Below, piece by piece: positions 40,758-49,937 of a stretch of 64,000 bases of DNA. Numbering within the stretch: position 1 is the stretch's first letter; each line of letters starts with the position of its first letter. A program made the translations under genes and the position numbers. Source of the DNA: CAYSAD01 sp964428955 (GTDB lineage: Bacteria; Patescibacteriota; Saccharimonadia; Saccharimonadales; Saccharimonadaceae); the NCBI GenBank assembly GCA_964428955.1, contig CAYSAD010000001.1:1-64000 (forward strand), written 5' to 3'. The notes under the pieces are model-generated. The model was not told where the DNA came from and did not search any database. It saw only the letters and a program-made list of their open reading frames with translations.

Positions 40758-41353
40758 GCGAACAATTATCACGCCTGAGCGCCTCGTTGCTTCGGATGAT
40801 CCTAATTGTCTCGATGCTAGCTATCGTTGCCGTCGGTGTTGGTGGTTTTGTGTTCGGCCGAGGCGTCTTAAGAGACTACGCCATCGATGTCAGCAAGAAA
40901 AACGTTGACGCCGACGCTAGCAACGGTAACCTTGATGCCCTCAGTCACACCAAACAAGAGCTTGCTGCCAATCAAGACGTTATCGCTAAGATCAACGCCT
41001 TGCGATCAACCAGTCGATTTCCTGAGTTCCAAATCGTCGATGACGTTAAGAACTACGCTGAGAAAAATGGCCTAAGCGTGACAACGTTCGATTACATCGA
41101 TCCGACTTCCGCTACACCAGCCACTGGCCAAACTACCACGCCTACAGCCGCTCAGCCAGTGACCCAAAGCAATACGATCGCTCTCAGCGTGACACTCAAA
41201 TCGCCCGTTAACTATAAAGCACTCTTACAATTCATCTACGATGTCGAGCAGAGTCTGCCAAAAATGCAACTACAGGGCTTGAGTATAAGTAAGGCTGATA
41301 ATCCGAATCAGGTTGAAGTCGATCCGATCATTATTGAAATGTACAAGGACTAA
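40754..41353 (+). CDS. pilO: Type IV pilus alignment protein PilO-like
   Basis: 199 aa. One N-terminal transmembrane helix (about 13-35), a coiled coil (about 55-80) and a C-terminal domain ending with L-Q-F-I-Y-D-V-E-Q-S-L-P-K-M-Q-L. Position and topology identify it as PilO; sequence alone would be weak. It starts at GTG, overlapping pilN by 4 nt. Confidence 0.82.
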   Translation: MSEQLSRLSASLLRMILIVSMLAIVAVGVGGFVFGRGVLRDYAIDVSKKNVDADASNGNLDALSHTKQELAANQDVIAKINALRSTSRFPEFQIVDDVKNYAEKNGLSVTTFDYIDPTSATPATGQTTTPTAAQPVTQSNTIALSVTLKSPVNYKALLQFIYDVEQSLPKMQLQGLSISKADNPNQVEVDPIIIEMYKD

Positions 41354-41358
41354 TTAGC

Positions 41359-41643
41359 ATGGATATATCAATCTCACCAACCGCCATCAAATCGTTTGCC
41401 AGCCGTTTTCTCAGGCGTTACCACGTCGTCGTGTTCGTCGTTTTCGCACTCGGTAGTTTAGCCATAGCTATTTTCTCTCTTGGACAAGTTATCAGTCTTT
41501 CCGATAAGGCTAACGGTTACGTTTCGAATCAAAACAATACTTCCTTCGACCAAGCAACGATTGAACGCTTACGAGGACTGAAAAACTCATCGGAAAGTAC
41601 TGAAAAACTCAACTTTCCTGACGGTCGTGTCAATCCATTCTAG
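41359..41643 (+). CDS. Small membrane protein of the pilus operon, 94 aa
   Basis: One transmembrane helix (about 24-48) and a short hydrophilic extracytoplasmic tail ending D-G-R-V-N-P-F. It lies 5 nt after pilO where other bacteria carry pilP, and the topology and the terminal N-P-F resemble small pilus accessory proteins, but no lipoprotein box is present. Probably cotranscribed. Confidence 0.65.
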   Translation: MDISISPTAIKSFASRFLRRYHVVVFVVFALGSLAIAIFSLGQVISLSDKANGYVSNQNNTSFDQATIERLRGLKNSSESTEKLNFPDGRVNPF

Positions 41644-41678
41644 TAGCCAAGTTACTATAAAAGAATTATACTGATAGT

Positions 41679-42275
41679 ATGCTCGTACGTAACGATCAGT
41701 TGCAAGATACACCGGTCATGAGCCTACAGACCGGCACTGAACTGGCCCGTACCAAACTGCCTATTATCGATCCACGTAATCTTACCATCGTGGCCTACGA
41801 AGTCGACGGTCCACTGCTCGACGTCAAACCTTCAATTCTGCGGATTGCCGACGTACGCGAGCTGTCCGATATAGGCATGATTGTCGACTCCAGCGACGAG
41901 TTTATCACACCCAATGACGTCATTAAAATAAAAGAAGTGTACAATCTGCATTTTCCACTTCTAAGTCTCGCCGTCATAGATGAACGCAAACGAAAGCTCG
42001 GCAAAGTTGACAGCTATACAGTAGAAATGGGTAGTTTCGTTATCCAACAGATTTCGGTACGCCGACCGCTACTAAAAAGTCTGAGTGATGCCGAGTTATT
42101 GATTCACCGCTCACAAATCATTGAAATAAATGATACGACAATTATCGTTAAAAGTATCACGAAAGAAGCCAAAGACCCCGTACCGGAGAATGTCCGTGCC
42201 TACGTCAATCCATTTCGCGGCACACCAGGTAAAGCCCAACCCGAAACTATTAATAATAGCCGCGACGACGATTAA
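41679..42275 (+). CDS. PRC-barrel domain protein
   Basis: 198 aa, soluble. Two PRC-barrel-like units are suggested (I-V-A-Y-E-V-D-G-P and R-K-L-G-K-V-D-S-Y-T-V-E). TATACT (41667-41672) is 6 nt before the ATG, so it is probably its own leaderless unit rather than the last pilus gene. PRC barrels are found in ribosome-maturation and membrane-surface proteins; no specific role can be assigned. Convergent with recX (4-bp overlap). Confidence 0.75.
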   Translation: MLVRNDQLQDTPVMSLQTGTELARTKLPIIDPRNLTIVAYEVDGPLLDVKPSILRIADVRELSDIGMIVDSSDEFITPNDVIKIKEVYNLHFPLLSLAVIDERKRKLGKVDSYTVEMGSFVIQQISVRRPLLKSLSDAELLIHRSQIIEINDTTIIVKSITKEAKDPVPENVRAYVNPFRGTPGKAQPETINNSRDDD

Positions 42276-42904
42276 TCTTCACTCAGCGCGGTTTTGATGT
42301 CATCATAGCTAAAGCCCTGCCGAGCCAAGTACTGCATGAGCTTTTGCTCGTCAGGATATCTGTTTCGCTTTTTGATAATAATCTTCGTGAGTTCGTCCTT
42401 ATCGGATCGGTCTGAATCAGCCAGCTGTTCATCGATGATAGATTGATTGACTCCTTTGGCGCGAAGCTCGGCGATAAGCTTGCGCCGGCTCGTGCCCTTG
42501 GTGAGATTGCGGTTTTCTACCCAATAGTGGGTGAACTTTTCATCGTCGATGTAACCTCTTTCGCTCAAGCGGTCGAACACCCGGGTGGTGATTTCCGGTG
42601 CGACACCTTTTCTGAGCTCGCCGGTTTTCGTAGGTGTGTCGCGTGTTTTGCGGTACAGATAATCGCGTACCTCTTTGGCGCTATGCGGCCGCATCAGACA
42701 GTATTCGAGCGCCCGGCCGTAGAGTTTGCCGAACTGGCTCTCGGTCTCGAGTTTGTTCAGTTCTTCTTCGCTGTAGTCATTGCCGATTTTTAATCCCAGT
42801 TCGCCGACTTGGAAGACGTCAAGCGAAAAACGATACGTACCCTCGACCGAGACGTTGACACGGTCTTTGTTCTTGGCCTGCAGAGAGATGTCAGTGATTT
42901 TCAT
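42272..42904 (-). CDS. recX: Regulatory protein RecX
   Basis: 210 aa. Three-helix repeats typical of RecX are seen: A-L-E-Y-C-L-M-R-P-H-S-A-K-E-V-R-D-Y-L, then L-S-E-R-G-Y-I-D-D-E-K-F-T-H-Y-W-V-E and G-T-S-R-R-K-L-I-A-E-L-R-A-K-G-V. It limits RecA filament growth. It is the last gene of a recA-(110 aa)-recX unit. Confidence 0.93.
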   Translation of the reverse strand: MKITDISLQAKNKDRVNVSVEGTYRFSLDVFQVGELGLKIGNDYSEEELNKLETESQFGKLYGRALEYCLMRPHSAKEVRDYLYRKTRDTPTKTGELRKGVAPEITTRVFDRLSERGYIDDEKFTHYWVENRNLTKGTSRRKLIAELRAKGVNQSIIDEQLADSDRSDKDELTKIIIKKRNRYPDEQKLMQYLARQGFSYDDIKTALSED

Positions 42905-43223
42905 CGAGCCACTGTTTCAAACGGGGAATAGTGTCGTCAGGAAAGTCAGAATATACGTCTGAAACATCCCCCCGTCTTTCCACTCCGCCGCGCCGCAGAG
43001 CCGGAATGACGGTGACGACGCCAGGAAAGCCGCCGTTTTTAGGAGCCGGAAATCCCAGCCCCTGTACGACATCTGCGAGCTGCAAAGCAAGACGAAGTCG
43101 TCGATCTCGGATACGCGGTATGTCACCTGAGGACATTCCTTCTGGCGACCATGAATAATCTTTCGTCTCAAACGAACCCTGCCGTACCACATATCCTACG
43201 AATCGTTCAGGGTTCTGGCTCAT
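42891..43223 (-). CDS. Hypothetical protein between recA and recX, 110 aa
   Basis: The frame starts with ATG 5 nt after the recA stop and overlaps the recX start by 14 nt, as expected of an operon member. The protein is soluble and Arg/Asp-rich (R-D-R-R-L-R-L-A-L-Q-L-A-D-V-V) with a Gly/Pro-rich centre. No family recognised. It could be a new recombination accessory factor; alternatively recX is longer upstream or this frame is decayed. Confidence 0.55.
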   Translation of the reverse strand: MSQNPERFVGYVVRQGSFETKDYSWSPEGMSSGDIPRIRDRRLRLALQLADVVQGLGFPAPKNGGFPGVVTVIPALRRGGVERRGDVSDVYSDFPDDTIPRLKQWLDENH

Positions 43224-43228
43224 CAACT

Positions 43229-44266
43229 TTATGCCTCGACTTCAACAACCTTAGCGCGGACTTTCTTTTCGATTTCGGCGAGAACCTTCGGATTCTCTTT
43301 CAAGTAGACCTTGACGGCTTCGCGGCCCTGGCCGATCTTAGCGTCGTTGTAATCAAACCAGGCGCCAGCCTTGCCGACGATACCGTGTTCGACCGCCAAG
43401 TCGAGTACGTCGCCGGTCTTTGAGATGCCTTCGTTGTACATGATGTCAAACTCAGCGATTCTGAACGGCGGCGCGATCTTGTTCTTGACGACTTTGACTT
43501 TCGTCCGATTACCAATGATATCTTCGCCAGACTTTAGCTGACCAATGCGACGGATATCTAAACGGACTGATGCGTAGAACTTCAGCGCATTACCACCAGT
43601 TGTGGTTTCGGGATTGCCGAACATAACGCCAATTTTCATGCGGATCTGGTTGATGAAAATAACCGTTGTCTTACTCTTGCTAATAATACCAGTCAGTTTT
43701 CGCAACGCTTGGCTCATGAGCCGAGCCTGCAGACCCATATGACTGTCACCCATGTCGCCATCGATTTCAGCTTGCGGAACCAGCGCCGCCACTGAGTCAA
43801 CCACGACTAAATCAACCGCATTGGAGCGTACTAATGTTTCGGCAATTTCCAATGCCTGTTCGCCATTGTCTGGCTGTGAAACCAGTAAGTTATCGGTATC
43901 AACGCCAAGTCGTTTGGCGTAAGCTGGATCAAGCGCGTGCTCGGCGTCAATAAATGCTGCCGTACCACCTTGACGTTGAATCTCAGCGATAGCATGCAGT
44001 GTTAGGGTCGTTTTACCACTACTTTCCGGTCCATAAATTTCTATAACGCGGCCTTTCGGATAACCGCCACCAAGTGCCAGATCCAGACTCAGCGCACCAC
44101 TAGAAAGCAGTTCAACATCGACTTTCTTCGCCTCGCCTAGCTTCATAATCGACCCATCACCAAATTGCTTGGTAATCTGATCCATTGCCAGACCAAGTGC
44201 TTTCAATTTACCCTCAGTATCAGGTTTGTCGCGTGACATTGCTTCTTTTTCAGCCTTTTTCGCCAT
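43229..44266 (-). CDS. recA: Recombinase RecA
   Basis: 345 aa, full length. Walker A G-P-E-S-S-G-K-T-T, A-F-I-D-A-E-H-A-L-D-P-x-Y, Walker B L-V-V-V-D-S-V-A-A-L and the DNA loops around N-Q-I-R-M-K-I-G and T-T-G-G-N-A-L-K-F-Y. It forms filaments for homologous recombination. The leader contains a GAGGGGAC site. No LexA-type box was obvious. Confidence 0.98.
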   Translation of the reverse strand: MAKKAEKEAMSRDKPDTEGKLKALGLAMDQITKQFGDGSIMKLGEAKKVDVELLSSGALSLDLALGGGYPKGRVIEIYGPESSGKTTLTLHAIAEIQRQGGTAAFIDAEHALDPAYAKRLGVDTDNLLVSQPDNGEQALEIAETLVRSNAVDLVVVDSVAALVPQAEIDGDMGDSHMGLQARLMSQALRKLTGIISKSKTTVIFINQIRMKIGVMFGNPETTTGGNALKFYASVRLDIRRIGQLKSGEDIIGNRTKVKVVKNKIAPPFRIAEFDIMYNEGISKTGDVLDLAVEHGIVGKAGAWFDYNDAKIGQGREAVKVYLKENPKVLAEIEKKVRAKVVEVEA

Positions 44267-44362
44267 ATCTGTCCCCTCTTTTATCTCTGTACATATTATA
44301 CGTTTTATTGCAAAAATTTGCTATGTCTCCAGCACCATTCCATCGTGGTATAATAGAGCCTA

Positions 44363-44785
44363 ATGAAACAACGTGGGTTTACAGTTATCGAACTACTGGT
44401 GGTGACGGCATTTTTGATTTTCGCTGGAATTTTATTCTTCGTTCAGAAAAATAATGTCGAAGTTGCCGGTCGCGATAACGAACGTAAAACCGCCATCAAT
44501 GCCATATACTATAGCCTAGAAAAAGCCTACTATAGTGAGCACAGTTATTATCCATCTCAGGTTGATGAGACAATCCTACCAACGGTCGACCCTGATTTAT
44601 TCACCGATCCAAACGGCGTGAAACTCGGTCAAACCAATGAGACAATTGGTGACCAGCAAGTACCAGTTCAGTCCGATTATCGCTACGAACCGACTAATTG
44701 TGATAACGACAAATGCAAGAGTTATACCCTACGAGCTGACTTGGAAAAAGAAGCCGACTACGTCAAAACCAGTCTACACCACTAG
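44363..44785 (+). CDS. Type IV pilin-like protein, 140 aa
   Basis: M-K-Q-R-G then F-T-V-I-E-L-L-V-V-T-A-F gives a five-residue leader with Glu at +5. The globular domain carries the D-N-E-R-K-T-A-I-N-A-I-Y-Y-S-L-E pattern of pilins and a C-x4-C pair. It is a solitary pseudopilin far from the other pilin genes. TATAAT (44349-44354) ends 8 nt before the ATG. Confidence 0.82.
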   Translation: MKQRGFTVIELLVVTAFLIFAGILFFVQKNNVEVAGRDNERKTAINAIYYSLEKAYYSEHSYYPSQVDETILPTVDPDLFTDPNGVKLGQTNETIGDQQVPVQSDYRYEPTNCDNDKCKSYTLRADLEKEADYVKTSLHH

Positions 44786-44786
44786 G

Positions 44787-45512
44787 CTATTCGACGGCGC
44801 GACCAAGCTTAAAGGCTTCGACGGCATTGTTCAACAGGGCAATCTGCTCTTTCGGCCGCCACACGTAGTGAAACCGGTAGGTCGTTTCGTCACCCTGAGT
44901 CGAAAGACGAATTGTACCATAGTCAAACAACACTTGAATAAATCCGTTTTGCCGGAAACTGGCATCCTCGATATTCTCCAAGCTAACCGTCTGTTCGCGC
45001 TTATTAAATAGGCTGGTTTGAATATTCTGTATGACACTTTCATTAGTGAGAAAGAATTTATTATTCACATACACCCAGACAGCTACATAGCCACCGATAG
45101 CGAACAGTAGCAGAAACAAAAACCCGACCAACATGATGTCACCGGTACGTGGCAAGCTAATATTAGTAGACGTTGTTAGAGAGTCGGTCATCGTCGGGTA
45201 CAATGCCAGTATGATGATGACTATTATCATCAATAAAGCCGTTATAAAAATTGGAACGATCAATCCGATCGGGTGACGGCGAACGGCACTAATAACGTGT
45301 TCGCCTTCGCTCAGATTCAAAGACGGATAAAGTTTCATCGAAGCATCGTGCTTGGCCTTCAGTTCATCACTGACGACCAATTTTTTTACCTCAAGTGGTC
45401 TGGTTACGTGAACGTTGTCCATGTCTACTTTGGCTTGCACTGGCGGATGAGCATAAAGCGGCTGGCCATCGGCGTCATAGGCAACTGGCTGATCGTAATC
45501 ATCTGTTTTCAT
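44787..45512 (-). CDS. Membrane protein with bacterial PH (bPH2-like) domain
   Basis: 241 aa. A cytoplasmic N-terminus (about 1-80), two transmembrane helices (about 85-150) and a C-terminal bPH2-type domain (N-N-K-F-F-L-T-N-E-S-V-I-Q..L-E-N-I-E-D-A-S-F-R-Q..Y-G-T-I-R-L-S-T). A TATACT (45519-45524, minus) lies 6 nt before the ATG. Ends 1 bp from the pilin gene. Confidence 0.82.
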   Translation of the reverse strand: MKTDDYDQPVAYDADGQPLYAHPPVQAKVDMDNVHVTRPLEVKKLVVSDELKAKHDASMKLYPSLNLSEGEHVISAVRRHPIGLIVPIFITALLMIIVIIILALYPTMTDSLTTSTNISLPRTGDIMLVGFLFLLLFAIGGYVAVWVYVNNKFFLTNESVIQNIQTSLFNKREQTVSLENIEDASFRQNGFIQVLFDYGTIRLSTQGDETTYRFHYVWRPKEQIALLNNAVEAFKLGRAVE

Positions 45513-45532
45513 AGCACTAGTATAACATTACG

Positions 45533-46564
45533 TTATAACAAGTTTGATTGGCTATTCCCGGGAGTCTGTTTGCCGAGATGCGTAAAAGCTTTGGCAGTTA
45601 CCCGCCGACCACGCGGTGTTCGTTCGATAAAACCGAGCTGCAACAAATACGGCTCGTAGAAGTCTTCAATCGTTGTCATTTCATCGCCGGTAAGTGCAGC
45701 AATCGTATTCAAGCCGACAGTTCTATCGCCATAATTATCGATAATGCTAGTCAAGAGATTACGATCGGCCGCATCAAGCCCAAGTTCATCGATTTCAAGC
45801 AACTCTAGAGCTTTTAACGCCGTCGGTCCGTCAATGATACCATCACCGTTAACATCGGCGTAATCACGAACTCGTTTCAACAGCCGATTCGCGATTCGAG
45901 GTGTCAAACGCGCACGGGTGGACAAGAGTGCGATCGCTTTGGCGTGAATATCGGAGTCCAGAATCTTCGCAGCACGCTGAATAATACTGCCGATTTCATC
46001 ATGCGTATAAAATTCAAGTCGGTGGATGTGACCAAACCGATCCCGCAAAGGTGCCGCCAGACTTCCCGTCCGGGTAGTGGCGCCAATCACCGTAAATTTT
46101 GGTAAATCAAGCCGTACACTACGCGCCGCTGGGCCTTTGCCGATCACGATATCGAGTTTGAAATCTTCCATAGCGCTATAGAGCACTTCTTCAACCGTCC
46201 GGCTCAAACGATGAATCTCATCGATGAACAAGATATCACCATCGACTAAGTTAGTCAGGATACTCGCTAGATCACCGGCCCGTTCAATCGCCGGACCAGC
46301 CGTCACCCGAAGACCAACTCCCATTTCATTGGCAATCACCGTCGCCATCGTCGTTTTGCCAAGTCCTGGAGGTCCATATAACAATACGTGGTCAACCGGT
46401 TCGCCACGTTTCTTCGCGGCATCAATGGCAAGTTTCAAATTTCGTTTCAGTCGTTCTTGTCCGACATATTCCGAAAAGACCTGCGGTCGCAACGTTACTT
46501 CGATTTGCTGCTCATCACTATCATCAGCCGGCAGACTAGTATTGACGATTCGCTCAACACTCAT
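45533..46564 (-). CDS. ruvB: Holliday junction branch migration ATPase RuvB
   Basis: 343 aa. Walker A G-P-P-G-L-G-K-T-T, Walker B I-L-F-I-D-E-I-H-R, sensor A-T-T-R-T-G-S and the C-terminal winged helix (L-G-F-I-E-R-T-P-R-G-R). It works with RuvA and RuvC; its start overlaps the ruvA stop by 4 nt. Confidence 0.97.
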   Translation of the reverse strand: MSVERIVNTSLPADDSDEQQIEVTLRPQVFSEYVGQERLKRNLKLAIDAAKKRGEPVDHVLLYGPPGLGKTTMATVIANEMGVGLRVTAGPAIERAGDLASILTNLVDGDILFIDEIHRLSRTVEEVLYSAMEDFKLDIVIGKGPAARSVRLDLPKFTVIGATTRTGSLAAPLRDRFGHIHRLEFYTHDEIGSIIQRAAKILDSDIHAKAIALLSTRARLTPRIANRLLKRVRDYADVNGDGIIDGPTALKALELLEIDELGLDAADRNLLTSIIDNYGDRTVGLNTIAALTGDEMTTIEDFYEPYLLQLGFIERTPRGRRVTAKAFTHLGKQTPGNSQSNLL

Positions 46565-47136
46565 CGCTTCAACGCTTCGGTTACGCGCTCGGCGGTCGAT
46601 AAGTCAGTCGAGACACCTTCGAGTGCTTTGGTTGCGTCATTCAAGCTATAGCCAAGGGCCATCAACGCTTCGAGTGCTTCGTCATTACCAGGTAGCATCT
46701 GCGAATTGCCAATAATATCGTTGTTTGTCCGCAGCGCCAAGCCGACTTTATCAGAAAGATCAATTGCGACACGCTCGGCAGTTTTCTTGCCAACACCGCT
46801 GGCCCGCGCAATAAAAGCCGTATCGCTACTGGCGATGGCATTTCGAACCGTCTCACTGACGCCAAGACTCAAAATCGCCAGTGCTGCTTTTGGTCCGATG
46901 CCCTGTACGCCGATTAAAAGTTCGAATAGTTTCTTGGCCGCCAGATTTGAAAAGCCATACAGCTCTTGTGACTGTTCGCGGATATGGTGATACGTATAAA
47001 ATTTAACCTCATCGTGTAGCAATGCCCGCTCGAAATCCCCCGCTGGTACTTGTACTTCATAGCCAACGCCACGAACGTCAACGATGACAGAACTTCCAAA
47101 TTTTTCGGCGACCACGCCAGCAACATGCGCTATCAT
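46561..47136 (-). CDS. ruvA: Holliday junction DNA helicase subunit RuvA
   Basis: 191 aa. The N-terminal OB fold (G-V-G-Y-E-V-Q-V-P) is followed by two helix-hairpin-helix motifs (L-I-G-V-Q-G-I-G-P-K-A-A and A-S-G-V-G-K-K-T-A-E-R) and a RuvB-contacting C-terminal domain. A TATACT (47146-47151, minus) 9 nt before the ATG starts the ruvA-ruvB unit. Confidence 0.97.
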   Translation of the reverse strand: MIAHVAGVVAEKFGSSVIVDVRGVGYEVQVPAGDFERALLHDEVKFYTYHHIREQSQELYGFSNLAAKKLFELLIGVQGIGPKAALAILSLGVSETVRNAIASSDTAFIARASGVGKKTAERVAIDLSDKVGLALRTNNDIIGNSQMLPGNDEALEALMALGYSLNDATKALEGVSTDLSTAERVTEALKR

Positions 47137-47164
47137 TATAGCCCTAGTATACCATTCATTGAGA

Positions 47165-49429
47165 TCACGGTGTTGTCGTCGGAGGTATAGGCGGCGTTAC
47201 CGTACCACCACTACCCGTACCCGAACCACCGGTTCCACCGCTACCAGTTCCCGTGCCATCGCCATCAGTCGGTGGTGTTGTGTCAGTCGGTGGTGTGGTA
47301 GTATCGCCACTGCCATCGCCGTTACCACTGTCAGACTTGTCATCTTTCTGCTTCGGTGTTTTGTCTTTATCACTATTCTCGTTCTGTTTCGTATCGTTGG
47401 TTTGTGGCGGTGTTGTTGAACAGGTACTTGGCGGTATGTTCGATGACAAGAAGACATCCGTTCTAATGCCCACAACCGTACAGATTGTTTTCTCGACGAT
47501 GCCAGGTGGCCGCACGAACTGCGGATTGGCCGTGCCAATGGCAGCCTGCATGAACTGACGCCAGATTGGACCAGCCATATCCGAACCACCACTAATCATC
47601 GGTGCATTGTCGTTATTCCCCACCCAAACGCCAGCGACGATACCCGGCGTGTAGCCAATCGTCCAGGCGTCGCGGTTGTCATCGGTCGTACCAGTTTTGA
47701 CTGCCACATTCTTGACTTGATAATCCGTACCATAAACCGTCAAAGAATTGCCGAAAACCGCACTCCGCGTTGTATTATCGGCTAGAATATCAGAAATGAG
47801 GTATGCGCCATCGGCACTAATCGCGCGATGTGGTACTCCTTTAGACGTGAAAATCTTTTTGCCATATTTGTCTTTGATTGTTTCAACCAGTCGGGTTGGA
47901 TATTGTTCGCCAGAATTGGCAAATGCAGCATATGCATTTGTCATCTCGGTCAATGGTATTTCTTGAACACCAAGCGCTAACGACAAACCGTAATCTTTCG
48001 GCTCCTTCATCGTCGTAATACCTAGGTCTTTGGCCGACTCGACAGCATTACTGATACCAACGCGCTGCATGACTTTGACGGCCGGAATGTTCAACGACCA
48101 ATCAAGTGCTTTGCGAACCGTGACGTTACCGAAGAATGTACGTTCAGCGTTTTGCGGTTTATAACCGTTAAAATCGGTCGCTTCGTCTTTTATGACCGTC
48201 TCGGTCGTAATCGTTCCTTCGGCCAGTCCGCGGCTATAATAAATCGGCTTGAAGCTCGATCCCGGCTGCCGCGCCGTCGTGGCCATATTTACCTTACCGA
48301 ACTTTTTATTCTCATAACTCTCACTACCTACAAGCGCGCGAATCGAACCTGATTTCGGATCGATTGCCACCAAACTGGCGTTACTACCACCATTCAAATG
48401 AATATGTGCCATGCCGTCAGCCACGCTTTGATTTGCCTGATGTTGCAACGATAAATCAAGCGACGTTTGCACTTGGTAGCCGGAACGTTTGACCTTTTCC
48501 TCACCGTACTTGTCGTACAGTTGATTCAGAACCATTTGTGTATAGTGCGGCGCTTCATTGTCGATGTCGGATTTCTGCGGCACATAGTGTAACTTCTCTT
48601 TCAGAGCAGCGGTTTTTTGCGCTTCGGTAATATACCCGTTCGTTACCATGCGTGTCAGTACTGTCGTTTGTCGTTCTTTGGCGTATTTCGGATTACCGAG
48701 CGTCGGCGAGTAGGCGTTCGGTGCTGGCAGTAGCCCGATCAACATGGCACTCTGGGCTAAATCGAGTTTCTGAGCCGATTCGCCGAAATAATAATGAGCA
48801 GCTTCGTCGATGCCAAAAACGTTGCCACCAAAAAAGGCTGAGTTTAGATACATATCGAGGATCTCATCTTTCGAATAGCGTTGCTCAATGGCGGTAGCAA
48901 CCGTCAATTCCTGATACTTCCTGAAAAACGTCTTATTGGAACTGAGCAGTGTGATCTTGGCGAGCTGCTGCGTTAGTGTCGACCCACCGTAAGACGTGGC
49001 ACTGCCGGCTAAAACATTACTGTAAATCGAACGGGCGATCGAAAAAACCGAGAAGCCGGCGTGTTCATAAAAATCCTTATCTTCCGAAGCAACTAATGCA
49101 TGCTCGGTCGTATCGGAAATCTTACTAAGCGGTACTAGGTCGCGGTGTTCGGCCTTGCCGACACTATAAAAGGCTTTGCCGTGCGTATCGGTCAACACAA
49201 TACCGGTATTGTTCCGATTCATCAGTCGGTCTTGGTTTGCGATGTCGTTGTAGTAGTAAAGATAGGTAAAAATCGGCGTCACGATTAGAAATGTTAGTAT
49301 AGGAGTGGCGATGACCAGTGCTTTTTTAGGCCTAGAAAGGCCTTTAAACCAGCGCCAACGACGCTTCAAAAACCACGTCGACTGTTTTGCCCGCGTTTGA
49401 GGCTTGGTGTATTTTCCAACTCGCGCCAT
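47165..49429 (-). CDS. Class A penicillin-binding protein (PBP1A-like)
   Basis: 754 aa. A cytoplasmic basic tail and one membrane helix (about 38-60) precede the GT51 glycosyltransferase (E-D-K-D-F-Y-E-H and G-G-S-T-L-T-Q-Q). The transpeptidase has S-F-K in P-G-S-S-F-K-P, S-L-N and K-T-G-T. The last 90 residues are an Asp/Thr/Pro/Gly-rich low-complexity tail. It polymerises and cross-links peptidoglycan. It lies between ruvA and ruvC, each with its own promoter-like -10. Confidence 0.96.
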   Translation of the reverse strand: MARVGKYTKPQTRAKQSTWFLKRRWRWFKGLSRPKKALVIATPILTFLIVTPIFTYLYYYNDIANQDRLMNRNNTGIVLTDTHGKAFYSVGKAEHRDLVPLSKISDTTEHALVASEDKDFYEHAGFSVFSIARSIYSNVLAGSATSYGGSTLTQQLAKITLLSSNKTFFRKYQELTVATAIEQRYSKDEILDMYLNSAFFGGNVFGIDEAAHYYFGESAQKLDLAQSAMLIGLLPAPNAYSPTLGNPKYAKERQTTVLTRMVTNGYITEAQKTAALKEKLHYVPQKSDIDNEAPHYTQMVLNQLYDKYGEEKVKRSGYQVQTSLDLSLQHQANQSVADGMAHIHLNGGSNASLVAIDPKSGSIRALVGSESYENKKFGKVNMATTARQPGSSFKPIYYSRGLAEGTITTETVIKDEATDFNGYKPQNAERTFFGNVTVRKALDWSLNIPAVKVMQRVGISNAVESAKDLGITTMKEPKDYGLSLALGVQEIPLTEMTNAYAAFANSGEQYPTRLVETIKDKYGKKIFTSKGVPHRAISADGAYLISDILADNTTRSAVFGNSLTVYGTDYQVKNVAVKTGTTDDNRDAWTIGYTPGIVAGVWVGNNDNAPMISGGSDMAGPIWRQFMQAAIGTANPQFVRPPGIVEKTICTVVGIRTDVFLSSNIPPSTCSTTPPQTNDTKQNENSDKDKTPKQKDDKSDSGNGDGSGDTTTPPTDTTPPTDGDGTGTGSGGTGGSGTGSGGTVTPPIPPTTTP

Positions 49430-49449
49430 ATCGGTCTTATTATAGCATT

Positions 49450-49920
49450 CTAACGACTCATCAGGGCGTGTGTAATCGCCGCGGCCAAGGCGTCGGCGCA
49501 GTCATCCGGTTTTGGCACTTCAGTGAGGTTCAGCTGCAATTTCACCATTTCTTGAACCTGCTTCTTGTCGGCCTTGCCGTAGCCGGTCAGCGTCTGTTTT
49601 ATCTGAAGCGGCGTATACTCCGCAATCGGTAATTTGGCCTTCCGGCCGGTCAGCATGGCGACCCCACGAGCGTGCGATACGCTCATGGCAGTCGTCACAT
49701 TGCGAGCAAAGAATAACCGCTCGATCGACATGACGTCCGGTTTCGTCTCGGCGATAATATCAGTCAAGCCATCGAAAATCTCTTCCAACCGTTCGTCGAG
49801 CGGCGTGTGGGCCGGCGTCCGGATGACACCAGCCGTGACCATAGTGGTCTTAGGACCGTTGGCGTCGATAACGCCGAAACCGAGGATTCCCGTACCAGGA
49901 TCGATACCGATGATTCTCAT
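49450..49920 (-). CDS. ruvC: Holliday junction resolvase RuvC
   Basis: 156 aa. Acidic catalytic residues are visible in I-G-I-D-P-G-T-G (D7), S-I-E-R-L-F-F and D-D-C-A-D-A-L-A. The ATG at 49920 is set by the family N-terminus M-R-I-I-G-I-D-P-G and by TATACT (49930-49935, minus) 9 nt upstream. Confidence 0.96.
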   Translation of the reverse strand: MRIIGIDPGTGILGFGVIDANGPKTTMVTAGVIRTPAHTPLDERLEEIFDGLTDIIAETKPDVMSIERLFFARNVTTAMSVSHARGVAMLTGRKAKLPIAEYTPLQIKQTLTGYGKADKKQVQEMVKLQLNLTEVPKPDDCADALAAAITHALMSR

Positions 49921-49937
49921 AATCCTTATAGTATAAC

